A stretch of 64,000 bases of DNA from Bartonella sp. B1099 (GCF_944801835.1 NZ_CALYLN010000004.1:99926-163925), one strand, 5' to 3'. Counted from the stretch's first letter, positions 25,464 through 34,851 are shown. Numbers and translations: made by a program. The notes: generated from the letters alone by a model not told the origin.

Positions 25464-27461
25464 CTATCTTCTAGGAAACTTGATCACTTCACGCCCCTCA
25501 CTTGAAGCGCTAAGGCGTCTTAAAGCTTGGTGCAAATGTTGACTAAACTCTCGGGAATCTAAAGCCTCATCATCCCCTAAAACCGCATCAGGGGCTTTTA
25601 AAGCAAGATTCCCCGCATTCTTTGGCATCAAGCGGCTTACCTTTGGGGAAACAGAACGCTTGGATTTTGCATCATCATCCCTCCGTGCAACTTTTGCATA
25701 AACATCCGCCAATTGATCCGGCGCAAGTTTTGCCGCCAACTGCTTTTCTGCTTTAACTGCCTTCACATATTCTTTACGCAAACGCCCATTCAAACGCGCT
25801 GCCTGCTGGTCATAAAAACCCACATCCGCAAGGCAAGGCGCTAAACAAAGCAACTGATTATTCAAATCATAAACCCGCAAATCTTGGTGCAAATTATCTG
25901 GGTCAAAGCGCACAATCACCTTTTCTCCCGCATAGCTATTCAACGCCCGCGCCCAATAGCGATTGCCATAAAAATGAATCTCACCCGTCCCCTTTTGCGT
26001 ACGCAATGCTTCTGAGGTCAAAAGCCATAAAGCCCTCTGTGCCGCTGTTGCTTGCCGAACAATCGTCCCTTCTGCCTTTAAACTTTCTGCAAAAATCTCA
26101 TCAAAACTGCGCCCCGCACATGTCAGCGCCTTACGTCCTGCTTGCGCATTATGCGCCACAATCTGCGCCCCAACATGGGCTTTGAATTCTTCCAATTCCA
26201 TCGCCCGCTTACCATAATCTTCCGGTTTCGCATCGGGCTTATTACCCGTATAAGCTCCAGCACATAACGGATGTTTAGAAATCGCTTCTGCCAAATCACG
26301 CCATGCCCGCTCAATCGGTTTTGACTGTCCGCTATAAGGTGTGGTCCATTGTAATTGAATACCCAAACTGGTCAAAAGACCCTGCGGTTCATCCGCCTTA
26401 ATCTTAAAACGAAAGCGGTTTTGCACACCCCCAGAAATCCATTTGCTGGTAAAAGCACGCCCATTATCCAAAGTCATACGCTCCGGTATCCCATAAGTCT
26501 CCACCATATCCCCAATCACCAAGCGTACGATTTCCCAAGTCTCAGCATCTGATAAGCGCCACGATAAAATCTTGCCTGAATAAAGATCTTGAATGGCAAT
26601 CAAATAAAGCCGTACAGGCTTCGAGCCCCAAGGAACATTCACAAAAACATCCAACTTATGCCCGTCCATATTCACCGCTTCCATTGCATGCAGTGCACGC
26701 CGATCACGCCGTTGGGCGGGATAAAGCTTTTTTACCATCTCCTCGCCCTCACGCGCTAATGCTACAACCGCCTTGGAAACTTGCGCCTTAAAACGACGGC
26801 GTAACGCCCGCTCTGAAGGGATCGGCGCCCAACCTTTCTCACGCGCAACCCCAACCATCCGCCGATAACATGCCGAAAATGCAGGGCGAGAAGGGCGTAA
26901 ATAATCCGAACATAAAACCTCAAAAGCCTCTTCATGACAGGGCGCAAACGGCGAAACAGTCTCCTCGCCATAACAAGGCGCCAGCGCTGCTAACCAATCA
27001 CACCGCGCGACCCCTTCAACCATCTGCCGCCAATTAAAAAGCGACATCCGGCTAACCCCAAACTGAACCGCACACAAACTTGCCGCATCATGCACCCCCA
27101 TACCGGCATGGAGTAAATCTTCCCAAAAACAAAGCGCCTTCAAACGCTGTTCACAACGGCTTTTATGCGCCTTTGAAAGCCCTTCATAACGCGCCCAAAG
27201 CGCTTCTTTTTGTCTCTTTTCCTCCACCCTTTGCAAAACATCAACACTCCCCTCCCGCAACAACAATGCCATCCGCGCCCCTTCGGGTAATAAAGAAACA
27301 TGGTACTCCCATACCGGCTTGGTCTTACTTTCCACCTTCCGTGAGAGTTCAGAATTTTTTCTCCAATATGCCCGTCCATGGTTTTCAAGACTTTTATAGG
27401 TAGATGGCAACCCCGGCAAAGCCGCCTTAGCCAATTCAGCAATACTAAACCACTCTTTCAT
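25464..27461 (-). CDS. MuA-like DDE transposase
   Basis: About 665 residues. An N-terminal Mu-type DNA-binding region (MKEWFSIAELAKAALPGLP) is followed by an RNase H-fold integrase core with the DDE triad at D266 (NMDGHKLDVF), D332 (TLDNGRAF) and E384 (KPIERAWRDL). A Mu-type C-terminal domain follows. It catalyses strand transfer for integration and replicative transposition. The ATG at 27461 follows a GGGG ribosome binding site; a GTG at 27494 is less likely. The gene is intact. Confidence 0.92.
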   Translation of the reverse strand: MKEWFSIAELAKAALPGLPSTYKSLENHGRAYWRKNSELSRKVESKTKPVWEYHVSLLPEGARMALLLREGSVDVLQRVEEKRQKEALWARYEGLSKAHKSRCEQRLKALCFWEDLLHAGMGVHDAASLCAVQFGVSRMSLFNWRQMVEGVARCDWLAALAPCYGEETVSPFAPCHEEAFEVLCSDYLRPSRPAFSACYRRMVGVAREKGWAPIPSERALRRRFKAQVSKAVVALAREGEEMVKKLYPAQRRDRRALHAMEAVNMDGHKLDVFVNVPWGSKPVRLYLIAIQDLYSGKILSWRLSDAETWEIVRLVIGDMVETYGIPERMTLDNGRAFTSKWISGGVQNRFRFKIKADEPQGLLTSLGIQLQWTTPYSGQSKPIERAWRDLAEAISKHPLCAGAYTGNKPDAKPEDYGKRAMELEEFKAHVGAQIVAHNAQAGRKALTCAGRSFDEIFAESLKAEGTIVRQATAAQRALWLLTSEALRTQKGTGEIHFYGNRYWARALNSYAGEKVIVRFDPDNLHQDLRVYDLNNQLLCLAPCLADVGFYDQQAARLNGRLRKEYVKAVKAEKQLAAKLAPDQLADVYAKVARRDDDAKSKRSVSPKVSRLMPKNAGNLALKAPDAVLGDDEALDSREFSQHLHQALRRLSASSEGREVIKFPRR

Positions 27462-27921
27462 GGCTGCCCCGTCTAATACGCACCGGAACCGCACGCATCG
27501 CTTTTAATTGTGCGGCAATCTCACGCTGTTCCTGCTGCAATCTTGCAATTTCTGCCAATCGCGCTTCATCCCCTTGCAACAACAGCAAACCATCCTCACT
27601 CACCACCTCATCCCAAAGCCAAAAGGCGCCCGTCGCCCGTACAAAAGCTTTAAATCGCGGCAAAGAAATATCCATATCCACCTGCTTACTTTCAGCAACA
27701 TAAGCATCCAAACTCGCCTTACTCAAACAACCAATACCTAAATAATGCGCCATACGCTCTGCAATCTCACTGCGCTCATAGCGACATTCTCGCAAAGCCC
27801 GCGCCATAGCCCGCTTAATGCGAGAGCGAAACCGCTCTAAATCAATCTGCGCAACGGGTTCACGACAGGGGAAAACCGGACGTTGAAAAAAATCAAGTTG
27901 ATGGGAACCACGCGTCTTCAT
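27445..27921 (-). CDS. Conserved early protein of alphaproteobacterial Mu-like phages
   Basis: A 158-residue protein (RYERSEIAERMAHYLGIGCLSKASLDAYVAESK, then LPRFKAFVRATGAFWLWD) that lies between the ParB-like gene and MuA and overlaps both. The first part looks like a helical DNA-binding unit, and the Gln/Glu/Ala-rich end may form a coiled coil. No established function is known to me. Confidence 0.7.
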   Translation of the reverse strand: MKTRGSHQLDFFQRPVFPCREPVAQIDLERFRSRIKRAMARALRECRYERSEIAERMAHYLGIGCLSKASLDAYVAESKQVDMDISLPRFKAFVRATGAFWLWDEVVSEDGLLLLQGDEARLAEIARLQQEQREIAAQLKAMRAVPVRIRRGSHERVV

Positions 27922-28865
27922 GCCTGCTCCTCCCCCGATTGCTTATTCAAATAATCATAAAACCGCGCCCGTGTCTGTGCATCCGCTCTCTGCCATACCC
28001 CCAACAATTGAGCAAAAATCCGTTCCTGTTCATTAACTTTCGGGGGTATATTAATCCCATTGACCAAATCAACAGCCCGCCGTAAATCCCCCTCAACCTG
28101 TTGCAAAGCAATCGCCACCCGCCGCTGCGCAACCGGCTCCATCTTCGCCAACTTCAACAACTGCGCTTGATTATCCGCAAAAGCAGTCCCCCGCAAAACA
28201 GACCGCAACTCCGGCTGTAAATGTTGGGCAATGCGGTTGAGGAGTTTCACCGACTCCTTCGATAAACCAATCCTATCGGCAACATGTGTGGCAAAGTGCA
28301 GACTTTGCATTTTGCCATTTAAATCACCATCATTTGGCAAAGGGTAAAGTTTACCCTTTGCCACTTTCTCTCCTTCACACCCAGTTTCATGGTCATTTGA
28401 AGAGGCATTATCACTGATTTGAGCAATAGGGTAAACTTTACCCAATTGCTCTTTTTTGGCTTTATGTTGATTACTGCCATCTCCACCAACCTTAATTTCC
28501 CCAAACTTCTTTTCCCACAATTCGCGGTACGTCTGCACAAACAAAGCGCGGTCAATCACTGACAATTCATTGCGAAACAAATTCTCCGCCACTTCTAAAA
28601 GCGCAGCATTTTCTTTATCGGCTTGCACCACAACCGCTTCAATAGCGCTATACCCTAAAAGCTCAGCCGCCCGTAATCGATGCGCCCCCGCAATCAACGT
28701 ATAATGCCCCTCTTTCGCATTGGGCGTATGGCGCACGGTAATCGGGTTCATCAACCCTTCTCGTGCCATCGATTGGGCAAGCGCCTTGGCATGCTCATCA
28801 TCAACAGGGCGTATACGCTCCGGTACAACAATCAAATCTAACGCAATCTCTTGAAACCGTGCCAT
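27918..28865 (-). CDS. ParB/Srx-fold (ParB N-terminal domain) phage protein
   Basis: A 315-residue protein starting with a ParB N-terminal domain: IRPVDDEHAKALAQSMAREGLMNPITVRH, then the box YTLIAGAHRLRAAELLGYSAIEAVVV and ENLFRNELSVIDRA. The GAHR box is the nucleotide-binding signature. A linker and an HTH-like part follow (LSKESVKLLNRIAQHLQPELRS). Such proteins occur in early regions of Mu-like phages and may bind DNA. No ParA partner is nearby, so partitioning is unlikely. Confidence 0.82.
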   Translation of the reverse strand: MARFQEIALDLIVVPERIRPVDDEHAKALAQSMAREGLMNPITVRHTPNAKEGHYTLIAGAHRLRAAELLGYSAIEAVVVQADKENAALLEVAENLFRNELSVIDRALFVQTYRELWEKKFGEIKVGGDGSNQHKAKKEQLGKVYPIAQISDNASSNDHETGCEGEKVAKGKLYPLPNDGDLNGKMQSLHFATHVADRIGLSKESVKLLNRIAQHLQPELRSVLRGTAFADNQAQLLKLAKMEPVAQRRVAIALQQVEGDLRRAVDLVNGINIPPKVNEQERIFAQLLGVWQRADAQTRARFYDYLNKQSGEEQA

Positions 28866-29263
28866 TATCCAACCGCCTTATCCATTTCTCGTAAAAACAA
28901 ATCCATTGCACGCCCAGCCCACCTTCGATAAGCCTTGGCGAAAACAGGCTCTTCCAAACGCCGATTAATGACTTGCAAAGCAAGGAAAATAGCAGTTTGC
29001 TTGCGTGTTTGCATGGCAACAATACGCCGCCGCGGAACCTCAAACTGATAATGCAAAATATGAATAGCAATCTGTCGTGCTAATGCCGCATCAAACAAGC
29101 CATGCGGAGGGTCAATAATATACCGGATTGGCAAATGCCGAAATCCACCACTCACCGCTTTTAAAGAACAGGAAAGCATCATTTGTAACCGTTCAGCTTC
29201 CGAATACGGATTAAAAATTTCTCTTTTAGCCTTTGGGGTCCATAAATTATAAGCCGCAACCAT
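28865..29263 (-). CDS. Early phage DNA-binding protein, DnaA C-terminal-like
   Basis: About 132 residues. The stretch ARQIAIHILHYQFEVPRRRIVAMQTRKQTAIFLALQVINRR follows the spacing of a DnaA domain IV-type helix-turn-helix, which suggests double-stranded DNA recognition. It ends in TAATG, sharing a base with the ParB-like start. The ATG at 29263 fits better than an upstream GTG. The family assignment is tentative. Confidence 0.55.
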   Translation of the reverse strand: MVAAYNLWTPKAKREIFNPYSEAERLQMMLSCSLKAVSGGFRHLPIRYIIDPPHGLFDAALARQIAIHILHYQFEVPRRRIVAMQTRKQTAIFLALQVINRRLEEPVFAKAYRRWAGRAMDLFLREMDKAVG

Positions 29264-29451
29264 AACCACCCCCAATAAAGAAAACTTGACCACCTAACCT
29301 TAAAAAACAACCCATCCAATCGGCTGCTTGATGCGGCAACAGTGTGCAATTTCTCTTGTCTATTTTGTATTGATCTTTAGACATTGATAAACCTTTTTAT
29401 CTTATGGTATCTAAATACATGGCAAATGCGCTAAAACGCAGAGCCTAAAGC

Positions 29452-29757
29452 TCAAGCAGCATTACCGCGTGATAGGGAAGAAACAACACAATCCGTATTG
29501 GCATGTTTTGCTGCTTTAAAAATGCGACGGCGACTTTTAGGGTAGCGGTCGCTAAAAACCTGCTCGACGGGCAAACCGATAAAATCGGCAATAGCACGTT
29601 CGGCTTTCTCGTTAGACCGTGTCCAAATGTGTTGAACACTGGATGACGAGAGTTGATAAGCTTTCGCGAGCTCCGCCAAAGTCATGTTCCGGCGGCGTAG
29701 CTCGGCTAAAATACTATGGCGATCCCATACTTGAATGCATGTTTGTGTGATAGTCAT
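29452..29757 (-). CDS. ner: Ner/Nlp-family phage DNA-binding regulator
   Basis: About 101 residues with the Mu Ner signature: WDRHSILAELRRRNMTLAELAKAYQLSSSSVQHIW followed by ERAIADFIGLPVEQVFSDRYP. Ner is a lambda-repressor-like HTH protein that turns down early transcription and represses the repressor promoter. The ATG at 29757 has AGGAG 9 bases upstream. It diverges from the repressor gene. Confidence 0.9.
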   Translation of the reverse strand: MTITQTCIQVWDRHSILAELRRRNMTLAELAKAYQLSSSSVQHIWTRSNEKAERAIADFIGLPVEQVFSDRYPKSRRRIFKAAKHANTDCVVSSLSRGNAA

Positions 29758-29908
29758 AAACTTTCGCTCCTGCTTCAAACGGATGCTCCCACATCCGTTT
29801 TTTGTGGGGTTAATTGTAAAATATCTGCCCTCTATATCGGGCGGTAATAATAGATATAATTCGCTTTTGTGAATTAGTCAACCTAAATGTGAATTAGGAG
29901 TAATTTTT
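29758..29908. promoter_or_regulatory. Repressor/Ner divergent control region
   Basis: This 151-bp region holds a perfect AACGGATG/CATCCGTT hairpin (29778-29799, then TTTT), an inverted repeat AATTCGC-tttt-GTGAATT with one mismatch (29858-29875), and two copies of GTGAATTAG exactly 20 bp apart (29869 and 29889). The second copy overlaps the ribosome binding site of the repressor, which suggests autoregulation. Confidence 0.6.
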
Positions 29909-30439
29909 TTGGGACGCCCTAAAAAAGAACCTAAAACAGAACTAGCAAAACGATTACGTGAAGTACGGCTTGCACTTGGTTTTTTGGAACGCAAAAAATT
30001 TGCTGATCACCTTACAGTACCAGAAAGTACTATGAGTAACTACGAGACTGGCTTGCGCGAACCGCCTTCATCAATGTTAGTAATTTACAAAAATATTTGT
30101 GGTATAGACGTAAATTGGCTTCTCACTGGAGAAGGTGAAATGTTTAGTGATATGGCAAAAGCAAAAGCAGCAGGCTTTAAACCACAAACGATCCCTGCTG
30201 GACTGATGAAAAAACTTGGTCGCATAGCTTATACAACCTATCGCGATGCAAAAATTAAACTCCCCCCCGAAGATATAGCGGAACTCGCGGCGGAACTTTA
30301 TAAAAAACTGCAAGAGCTTGTTCAAGACATCAACGACAAGGAAGAAATAGAGCTTACTTTGCCTCTTCTAAAATTGCATTTAAAGCGTCAAATAGAAGCT
30401 GAAAAAGAACATTCCAAAACTACACAAGATACGGCTTAA
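29909..30439 (+). CDS. CI-like phage repressor (XRE family)
   Basis: A 176-residue XRE-type repressor: an N-terminal HTH (LAKRLREVRLALGFLERKKFADHLTVPESTMSNYETGLREP) and a helical C-terminal part. The best start is a TTG at 29909 with AGGAG 8 bases upstream; the next in-frame ATG would cut into the HTH. It diverges from ner and likely maintains lysogeny. There is no peptidase-type autocleavage domain. Confidence 0.83.
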   Translation: MGRPKKEPKTELAKRLREVRLALGFLERKKFADHLTVPESTMSNYETGLREPPSSMLVIYKNICGIDVNWLLTGEGEMFSDMAKAKAAGFKPQTIPAGLMKKLGRIAYTTYRDAKIKLPPEDIAELAAELYKKLQELVQDINDKEEIELTLPLLKLHLKRQIEAEKEHSKTTQDTA

Positions 30440-30816
30440 TGCTCCTCTAAAATAAAAAATCGATATGAAAATCTTTTTACATTAGAAAATGTTATGTAAC
30501 AATTTGATTTATAAATATAAATTACCTCTAAAAATAGATAATCACCTATAGGTGAAAATCTTTTTTGCTTTTTTGGTTATTTTTGGCTGATTTTGCAATG
30601 CGCTTCACATTTTATCGGATTTTTTTCAAAGGGTCTTCAAAGGCGGTTTTCTGGGCTTTCACAGACTTTTTAAAAATCTTCAAAGTATTTTCAAAGACCT
30701 TTCAAAGCCTTTTCTCATTTTTACGCTCAAATTCCGATTTTCGCTCTTTTTTACCATTTTTTGCAATTTTAGGTGTCAAAATTCATTTTGACAAAACACG
30801 CATTTAATACTAAATT
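30440..30816. other. Spacer at the presumed repressor-side end of the prophage
   Basis: I see no supported gene; an 80-codon frame here merely translates a Phe/Lys-rich repeat. The region contains a helically phased TTCAAAG array (next entry) and probably the phage terminus, which I cannot locate to the base. Confidence 0.5.
30625..30707 (+). repeat. Helically phased TTCAAAG repeats (11-bp period)
   Basis: TTCAAAG occurs at 30625, 30636, 30679, 30690 and 30701, with a near match TTCACAG at 30658. Spacings are 11, 22, 21, 11 and 11, so the copies sit on one face of the helix. It lies where Mu-like phages carry transposase end-binding sites or an operator/enhancer. Confidence 0.65.
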
Positions 30817-31161
30817 TTATACATAAAAACAATAAATTATCACGTATTCCCACCTAATCCCACTTAGTACAAAACCTAGTGTCAAACTACACATACGTAA
30901 AACTGGTACCAAAGATTCACATGGCAGTACGTATTTTGAAGCTGTATTGCCATGAGAGGTATTATCAACAGCTTTATCCCCAAAAACATCATCATCTAAA
31001 TTATTAAGAGCATTCTTCCCCTTCCTGAATAAGCCCTGTAACAGGACTTCAAAAATAACACCGCCAGCAGCAGCTGCAATTGTTTTGACAAATGTATGCA
31101 CTTTAGCACCGCGCTTATAATAACTTATAAAAACAATAAATTTTTTAAAATGCCCCTTCAA
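30817..31161 (-). CDS. Hypothetical 114-aa protein downstream of the MATE gene
   Basis: A frame starting at a TTG that overlaps the MATE stop codon. It has one Ala/Gly/Val-rich hydrophobic stretch (VKTIAAAAGGVIFEVLLQGLF) and a hydrophobic end. No family is recognised and the start codon is weak, so it may not be real. Confidence 0.3.
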   Translation of the reverse strand: MKGHFKKFIVFISYYKRGAKVHTFVKTIAAAAGGVIFEVLLQGLFRKGKNALNNLDDDVFGDKAVDNTSHGNTASKYVLPCESLVPVLRMCSLTLGFVLSGIRWEYVIIYCFYV

Positions 31162-32588
31162 CGGCCTATAAATAGAGAATTGCGTTTTATTAAATAACCT
31201 ACGCGCATATAGTTAAAGAGAGAAACAATTAAACTTGCACCAATCATACCAAACCAATAGCCAATAAAACCATATTCAAAAAAATGTACCATGAGCGCCC
31301 CCCCAAATAAGCCTATCCCCCAATAGCTTATTATGACAACAATGGTTGACCAAAATGTATCAAGCAAGCCCACAAGTATGCCGTTGAGCATAGCCCCTAA
31401 AGTGCCAAAGGCAAAAGATAATAAGACGAACGGAAGCAACTCCCAAGAGAAAACAATAACGCGGTCTGAAGAAATATCAAAGATGGTTGTAAGGATAAAT
31501 TCATAAGAGAAATAAACACACACCGATAAAAACAAAACATAAGCGACAGCAAAAACTGTGACACTCATACGCAACTGTTTTAGAGCCATATGAGTCCCAT
31601 CTGCTCTATACCACGCTGCTATGGTCGCAGCTGCACTGGAAATCCCCAAAGCCACCACAGAAATAAGCATATCAAGACGCATTCCAATCGTATGCGCAGC
31701 CAACACTTCGTCCCCATAAGCCGTAACCATAAAGGCAATGACAGAAGGAAAGCCTTCCACAATAAGAATACGTATACCAATGGGAAGCCCTACGAGCAGC
31801 AATTTTATGATTCGTGAAATCTCAAACTTTGGTCTCAAATAATTAAAGTGAAAAGAACGAAAAGTAGAATTGCGGGATAGAATTATTGCCGTTGCCATAA
31901 CAATCAAAATACGGATCAAACTACTCGTAATTCCGGCACCCAAAACACCAAATCCGCTTAAAGGACCTATACCAAAAATAAGCAACCAAGAGATAAGAAA
32001 ATTCATGAGAGTGGCTGCAAGCATAATCCAAGTTAAGAGCTTTGGATGACCAATTGCTGACAGTAAGCCGCGGCTATTGACATAAAGATAAAAAAACACC
32101 ACGCCTATTGCAGCGCCATTATTATATTCCTGCGCTATATGAGCAATTGCCTCATCTTGACCGAGAAGACATAAAATATTCCTCGTATTGAATAAAATGA
32201 TCGCGCTCATCATTCCAATCAAAAGGGAAAGCCATATTCCTTGATCAAACCATGCTTTTAATGCATCTCTATCTTGTCTACGAAAGCTTGCTGCAAGTTT
32301 TGGTGCAACCGCGGTAATAATACCGAGCCCCAACAACATAACAAAACTAAACATACTCAGAGCCAACATTGTACCACTCAAGGCTTGAACACCTAAATGC
32401 GCCACAAGCGCTGCATCTGTAAAGGAAATCATCATCTGAGAAATAAAGCCAACAGCCAGTGGCAAGCCAAGAGAGAGCAATTGCTTCATCACAACAAACA
32501 TTGGGGAAAACCCTTCCATACTGAAGTGCATATTAAGCTTGGATCTTTCAAACAAAACGTATTGATTTTTTCCGTCAAGTTTTTCCAC
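31158..32588 (-). CDS. MATE family multidrug efflux transporter
   Basis: Up to 476 residues with twelve predicted membrane segments in two homologous halves. The opening QLLSLGLPLAVGFISQMMISFTDAALVAHLGVQALSGTMLA is the NorM/MATE signature. MATE proteins export cationic compounds by exchange with Na+ or H+. A GTG at 32588 gives the longest form; ATGs at 32531, 32516 or before KQLLSL are also possible. The frame is intact. Confidence 0.9.
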   Translation of the reverse strand: MEKLDGKNQYVLFERSKLNMHFSMEGFSPMFVVMKQLLSLGLPLAVGFISQMMISFTDAALVAHLGVQALSGTMLALSMFSFVMLLGLGIITAVAPKLAASFRRQDRDALKAWFDQGIWLSLLIGMMSAIILFNTRNILCLLGQDEAIAHIAQEYNNGAAIGVVFFYLYVNSRGLLSAIGHPKLLTWIMLAATLMNFLISWLLIFGIGPLSGFGVLGAGITSSLIRILIVMATAIILSRNSTFRSFHFNYLRPKFEISRIIKLLLVGLPIGIRILIVEGFPSVIAFMVTAYGDEVLAAHTIGMRLDMLISVVALGISSAAATIAAWYRADGTHMALKQLRMSVTVFAVAYVLFLSVCVYFSYEFILTTIFDISSDRVIVFSWELLPFVLLSFAFGTLGAMLNGILVGLLDTFWSTIVVIISYWGIGLFGGALMVHFFEYGFIGYWFGMIGASLIVSLFNYMRVGYLIKRNSLFIGR

Positions 32589-33769
32589 CGCAAATCTTGT
32601 GTAAAGGATGCATAATGAGAACGCATTATGCTAAGAGGAAATGCTCAGTTCTTAAAGGAAAAGCGCAAGGCGCCTTTATTGGTTTTTGGACTTCATGCCA
32701 TGCGTTTTTTTGTACAACATTATGCCCCAAGCCGTTACAATCGTTGATAAAATATCCCCAACAAGCATTTGTTCATCTGGCACATCCATTTTCAGTATTT
32801 TTAATAAAATTTTTTGAAAGACTTCTTGCTACAAGACTTGATATGCTCCCCCTAAAAAACAATTCTCGGCAATAAAGAACTATTGAAAAATATACAAAAT
32901 AAACGAGGAACTAGTTGTCCTGTTTAAAGATTTTGTACAATGAAATCATCTTCAAAATCAAGATGCAAATCCAAAACGATCTGAATGTCAGACGCTGTCT
33001 TTTAACTGGAGAAGACGCACACGTCCTTCAACCGATAGCCAAAATAGATCTGTGGCGGTGGACATGAAATTTTTCCATAAAGCTTGTGATTTTAGCTGAC
33101 GAGCATTATGAGTTACGAAGGCACATCATTTAATGACAAATTAGAATCGATATCTACAGAAATGCCCTTGGACAGCATATATGCGCTACCCATAAAATGC
33201 GTTTACTAACCTCAAAAGGGTAATTTTATCTTATTGAAAACAAACAATAAACTTTTTTAGATAAAATCTCTGCTCATTGAAACCGTTTGGCTCTTTTGAG
33301 AAAAAATCACGAGAGAAAGGTCTTTGCTCTATTATCATTCATACGCAAAAAAATCCGGGAAGCACAGGTTTATTAAGGAAAAAACAAGGGAAATGAGAAT
33401 TAAAACAGTTGTAAAAATGAAAATGTTATTGCCAATGATACATCGGTGCTAACTTTTGACTAGTATAAAAGATCGACGAATCAAATTAAATATGCTTTAC
33501 AAATAAGCACGAACATTTTGCACCGCACTAGGTTTTACAACTGCAGAATATCTCCTTTATTCGACGGCAATTATCGCAGCGCCCCTAAAACAATTATGCT
33601 TTGGAATAACCATCTACCAAGCTATCCACTCACAACTAAAGATTCACCATCAACCAGAAAGCACTTTATGACTAGACGCACTCCAACAAAGTACAATAGC
33701 TAATAAGCAAAGCGATAAGCTCCATACGAATAGTCATTTTCTTCAAAAAATAATAATTTGAGGCCGCAT
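32589..33769. other. 1.2-kb non-coding stretch with a repeat copy
   Basis: No gene is supported. A ~205-bp sequence at 33252-33456 is repeated at 38513-38719. The rest is AT-rich with no pattern I can name. Confidence 0.5.
33252..33456 (+). repeat. Diverged 205-bp direct repeat, copy A
   Basis: Aligns with 38513-38719 in the same orientation, sharing words such as ATCTCT(G/A)CTCATT, TTTTGAG.AAAAA, ACGAGAGAAA and GATACATCG.GTGCTAAC. A partial third copy (CGTCGGTGCTAACCTTCTCT) lies near 40611-40630. Confidence 0.7.
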
Positions 33770-34604
33770 TCAAATCCAATCTGGCGCATTTATGATATCA
33801 TAGTTTCCACATGCCGGCAGCATAAATTTGTCATCTAAGGATAAATCCAATGGGATAGACATATCTCTTACAAGAATATCATACTCGTAACAATTTGAAC
33901 CAACGACATCCGCTAAACTAAATTTACCGCTCATATCTCGAAAAGACAAAATTTGTGGCACTCTATTCCCGTGATACTGTGCAAACCGAACACATGTCCC
34001 CAGAGCCCAGATTGTAATTAAGTTCATACCATTCCGCTCTTTTATAGAGCTCATATTTGAAAATAAATAACCATAATCTTCAGATATAATATGCCTAGAT
34101 TCAACAATTACCGTAAGCTTATGTACATCACAACCCAATTGTGACAATGCCTCATAAATTTTACGAGAATATTCGTCATTGACCGTCACGGCATCGCAGA
34201 ACGCTGTGGAAGTCGGATAACCCCCACCTAGACTGACTGATAAAAACTTATCTGATCCTTCAATGCGTAAATATCTTTTCCAGCCTTGTTAAGGTGAATA
34301 TTATTAACTCAGTCGAATTCAAATTAGAGCCTAAGAGCGATGATGCCATGTAATTCGACAATATTATCACCCTGGACATTTATATGTTTTCTAATAGATA
34401 ATTCTATCTCTTCTCGAAATTCTACAGAAATATTAAAAATATATCTCTATCTTTAAAACCATCTTTTTGCGCTAATGATATTTTGACCAGACGCAAATTC
34501 CACGTCCCAGCAACATAACAATGATGCCCTGCACGTCTTCTAAAAACCCCTGCTCTTTCTCGCTCTAGACATTCATAGCCCGACCACGTAAAACAGGATA
34601 CCAA
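33770..34604 (-). pseudogene. Broken PLP-dependent decarboxylase (ornithine/diaminopimelate decarboxylase fold)
   Basis: The longest open piece (33770 to ~34288) contains the C-terminal half of an alanine-racemase-fold decarboxylase: LSVSLGGGYPTS (glycine-rich phosphate loop), VIVESRHIISEDYGYLF (the usual EPGR..V...G position, here altered) and VVGSNCYEYDILVRDMSIPL...DDKFMLPACGNYD (the GPxCxSxD box). Upstream pieces continue in other frames (HGIIA / LLGSNLN; NLRLVKISLAQKDGF), separated by at least two frameshifts and a stop. The 5' end is not visible. It diverges from the radical SAM operon. The exact substrate class cannot be told. Confidence 0.65.
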
Positions 34605-34700
34605 TTACAATATCAGACCATAAGACTGCAAGAGAAAGTTCTTTTATAAATAGACATTTTTTTATCTTTATATTGCCTCTTAAACAAGCTAACCTGTTCA

Positions 34701-34731
34701 TATAATAAGTTATATGTGTAACACATATAAC
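34701..34731 (+). promoter_or_regulatory. Promoter -10 and palindromic operator of the heptapeptide/radical SAM operon
   Basis: A consensus TATAAT lies at 34701-34706 with a weak TTAAAC -35 candidate 15 bp upstream. A perfect 23-bp palindrome (GTTATATGTGT-A-ACACATATAAC) occupies 34709-34731, where transcription should begin, and it ends 9 bases before the AGGAGG. That placement suits a repressor operator. Confidence 0.65.
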
Positions 34732-34753
34732 TTCTACAAAAGGAGGATTCATT

Positions 34754-34777
34754 ATGTTCCGTAGCAATCTTTGGTAA
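34754..34777 (+). CDS. Seven-residue mini-gene MFRSNLW (candidate peptide precursor or leader peptide)
   Basis: ATG at 34754 is preceded by AGGAGG with an ideal 7-base gap, and the frame reads M-F-R-S-N-L-W and stops with TAA. It lies just after a promoter and palindrome and 74 bases before a radical SAM gene, which has its own ribosome binding site. Precursors this short exist: microcin C is encoded by a 7-codon gene and biarylitides by 5 codons. No MccB-like (ThiF/E1) adenylating gene is present, so this is not a standard microcin C locus. A regulatory leader peptide is the main alternative. Confidence 0.45.
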   Translation: MFRSNLW

Positions 34778-34851
34778 TACACTCGGGCGATTGGACCACT
34801 AGTCACCCGTCAGTAATATATTGCGAGGTAAGAAATTGGGGGAGGTAACCT

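Larger units (their letters stand above)
15295..30830 (-). mobile_element. Truncated Mu-like transposable prophage
   Basis: The order follows phage Mu from its repressor end: repressor, Ner, early genes, MuA, MuB, DUF3164, GemA, Mor, lysozyme, spanins, gp25-gp28-like genes, portal and gpF. It stops inside gpF near 15,295; protease, major head, tail and invertase genes are absent. The right limit is only estimated: it should lie beyond the repressor and possibly beyond the phased repeat array at 30,625-30,707. Base composition is visibly richer in G+C than the flanks. Confidence 0.85.

Noticed and set aside
30565..30807. An 80-codon Phe/Lys-rich frame downstream of the repressor
   Set aside because: It only translates the TTCAAAG array and low-complexity DNA; there is no ribosome binding site.
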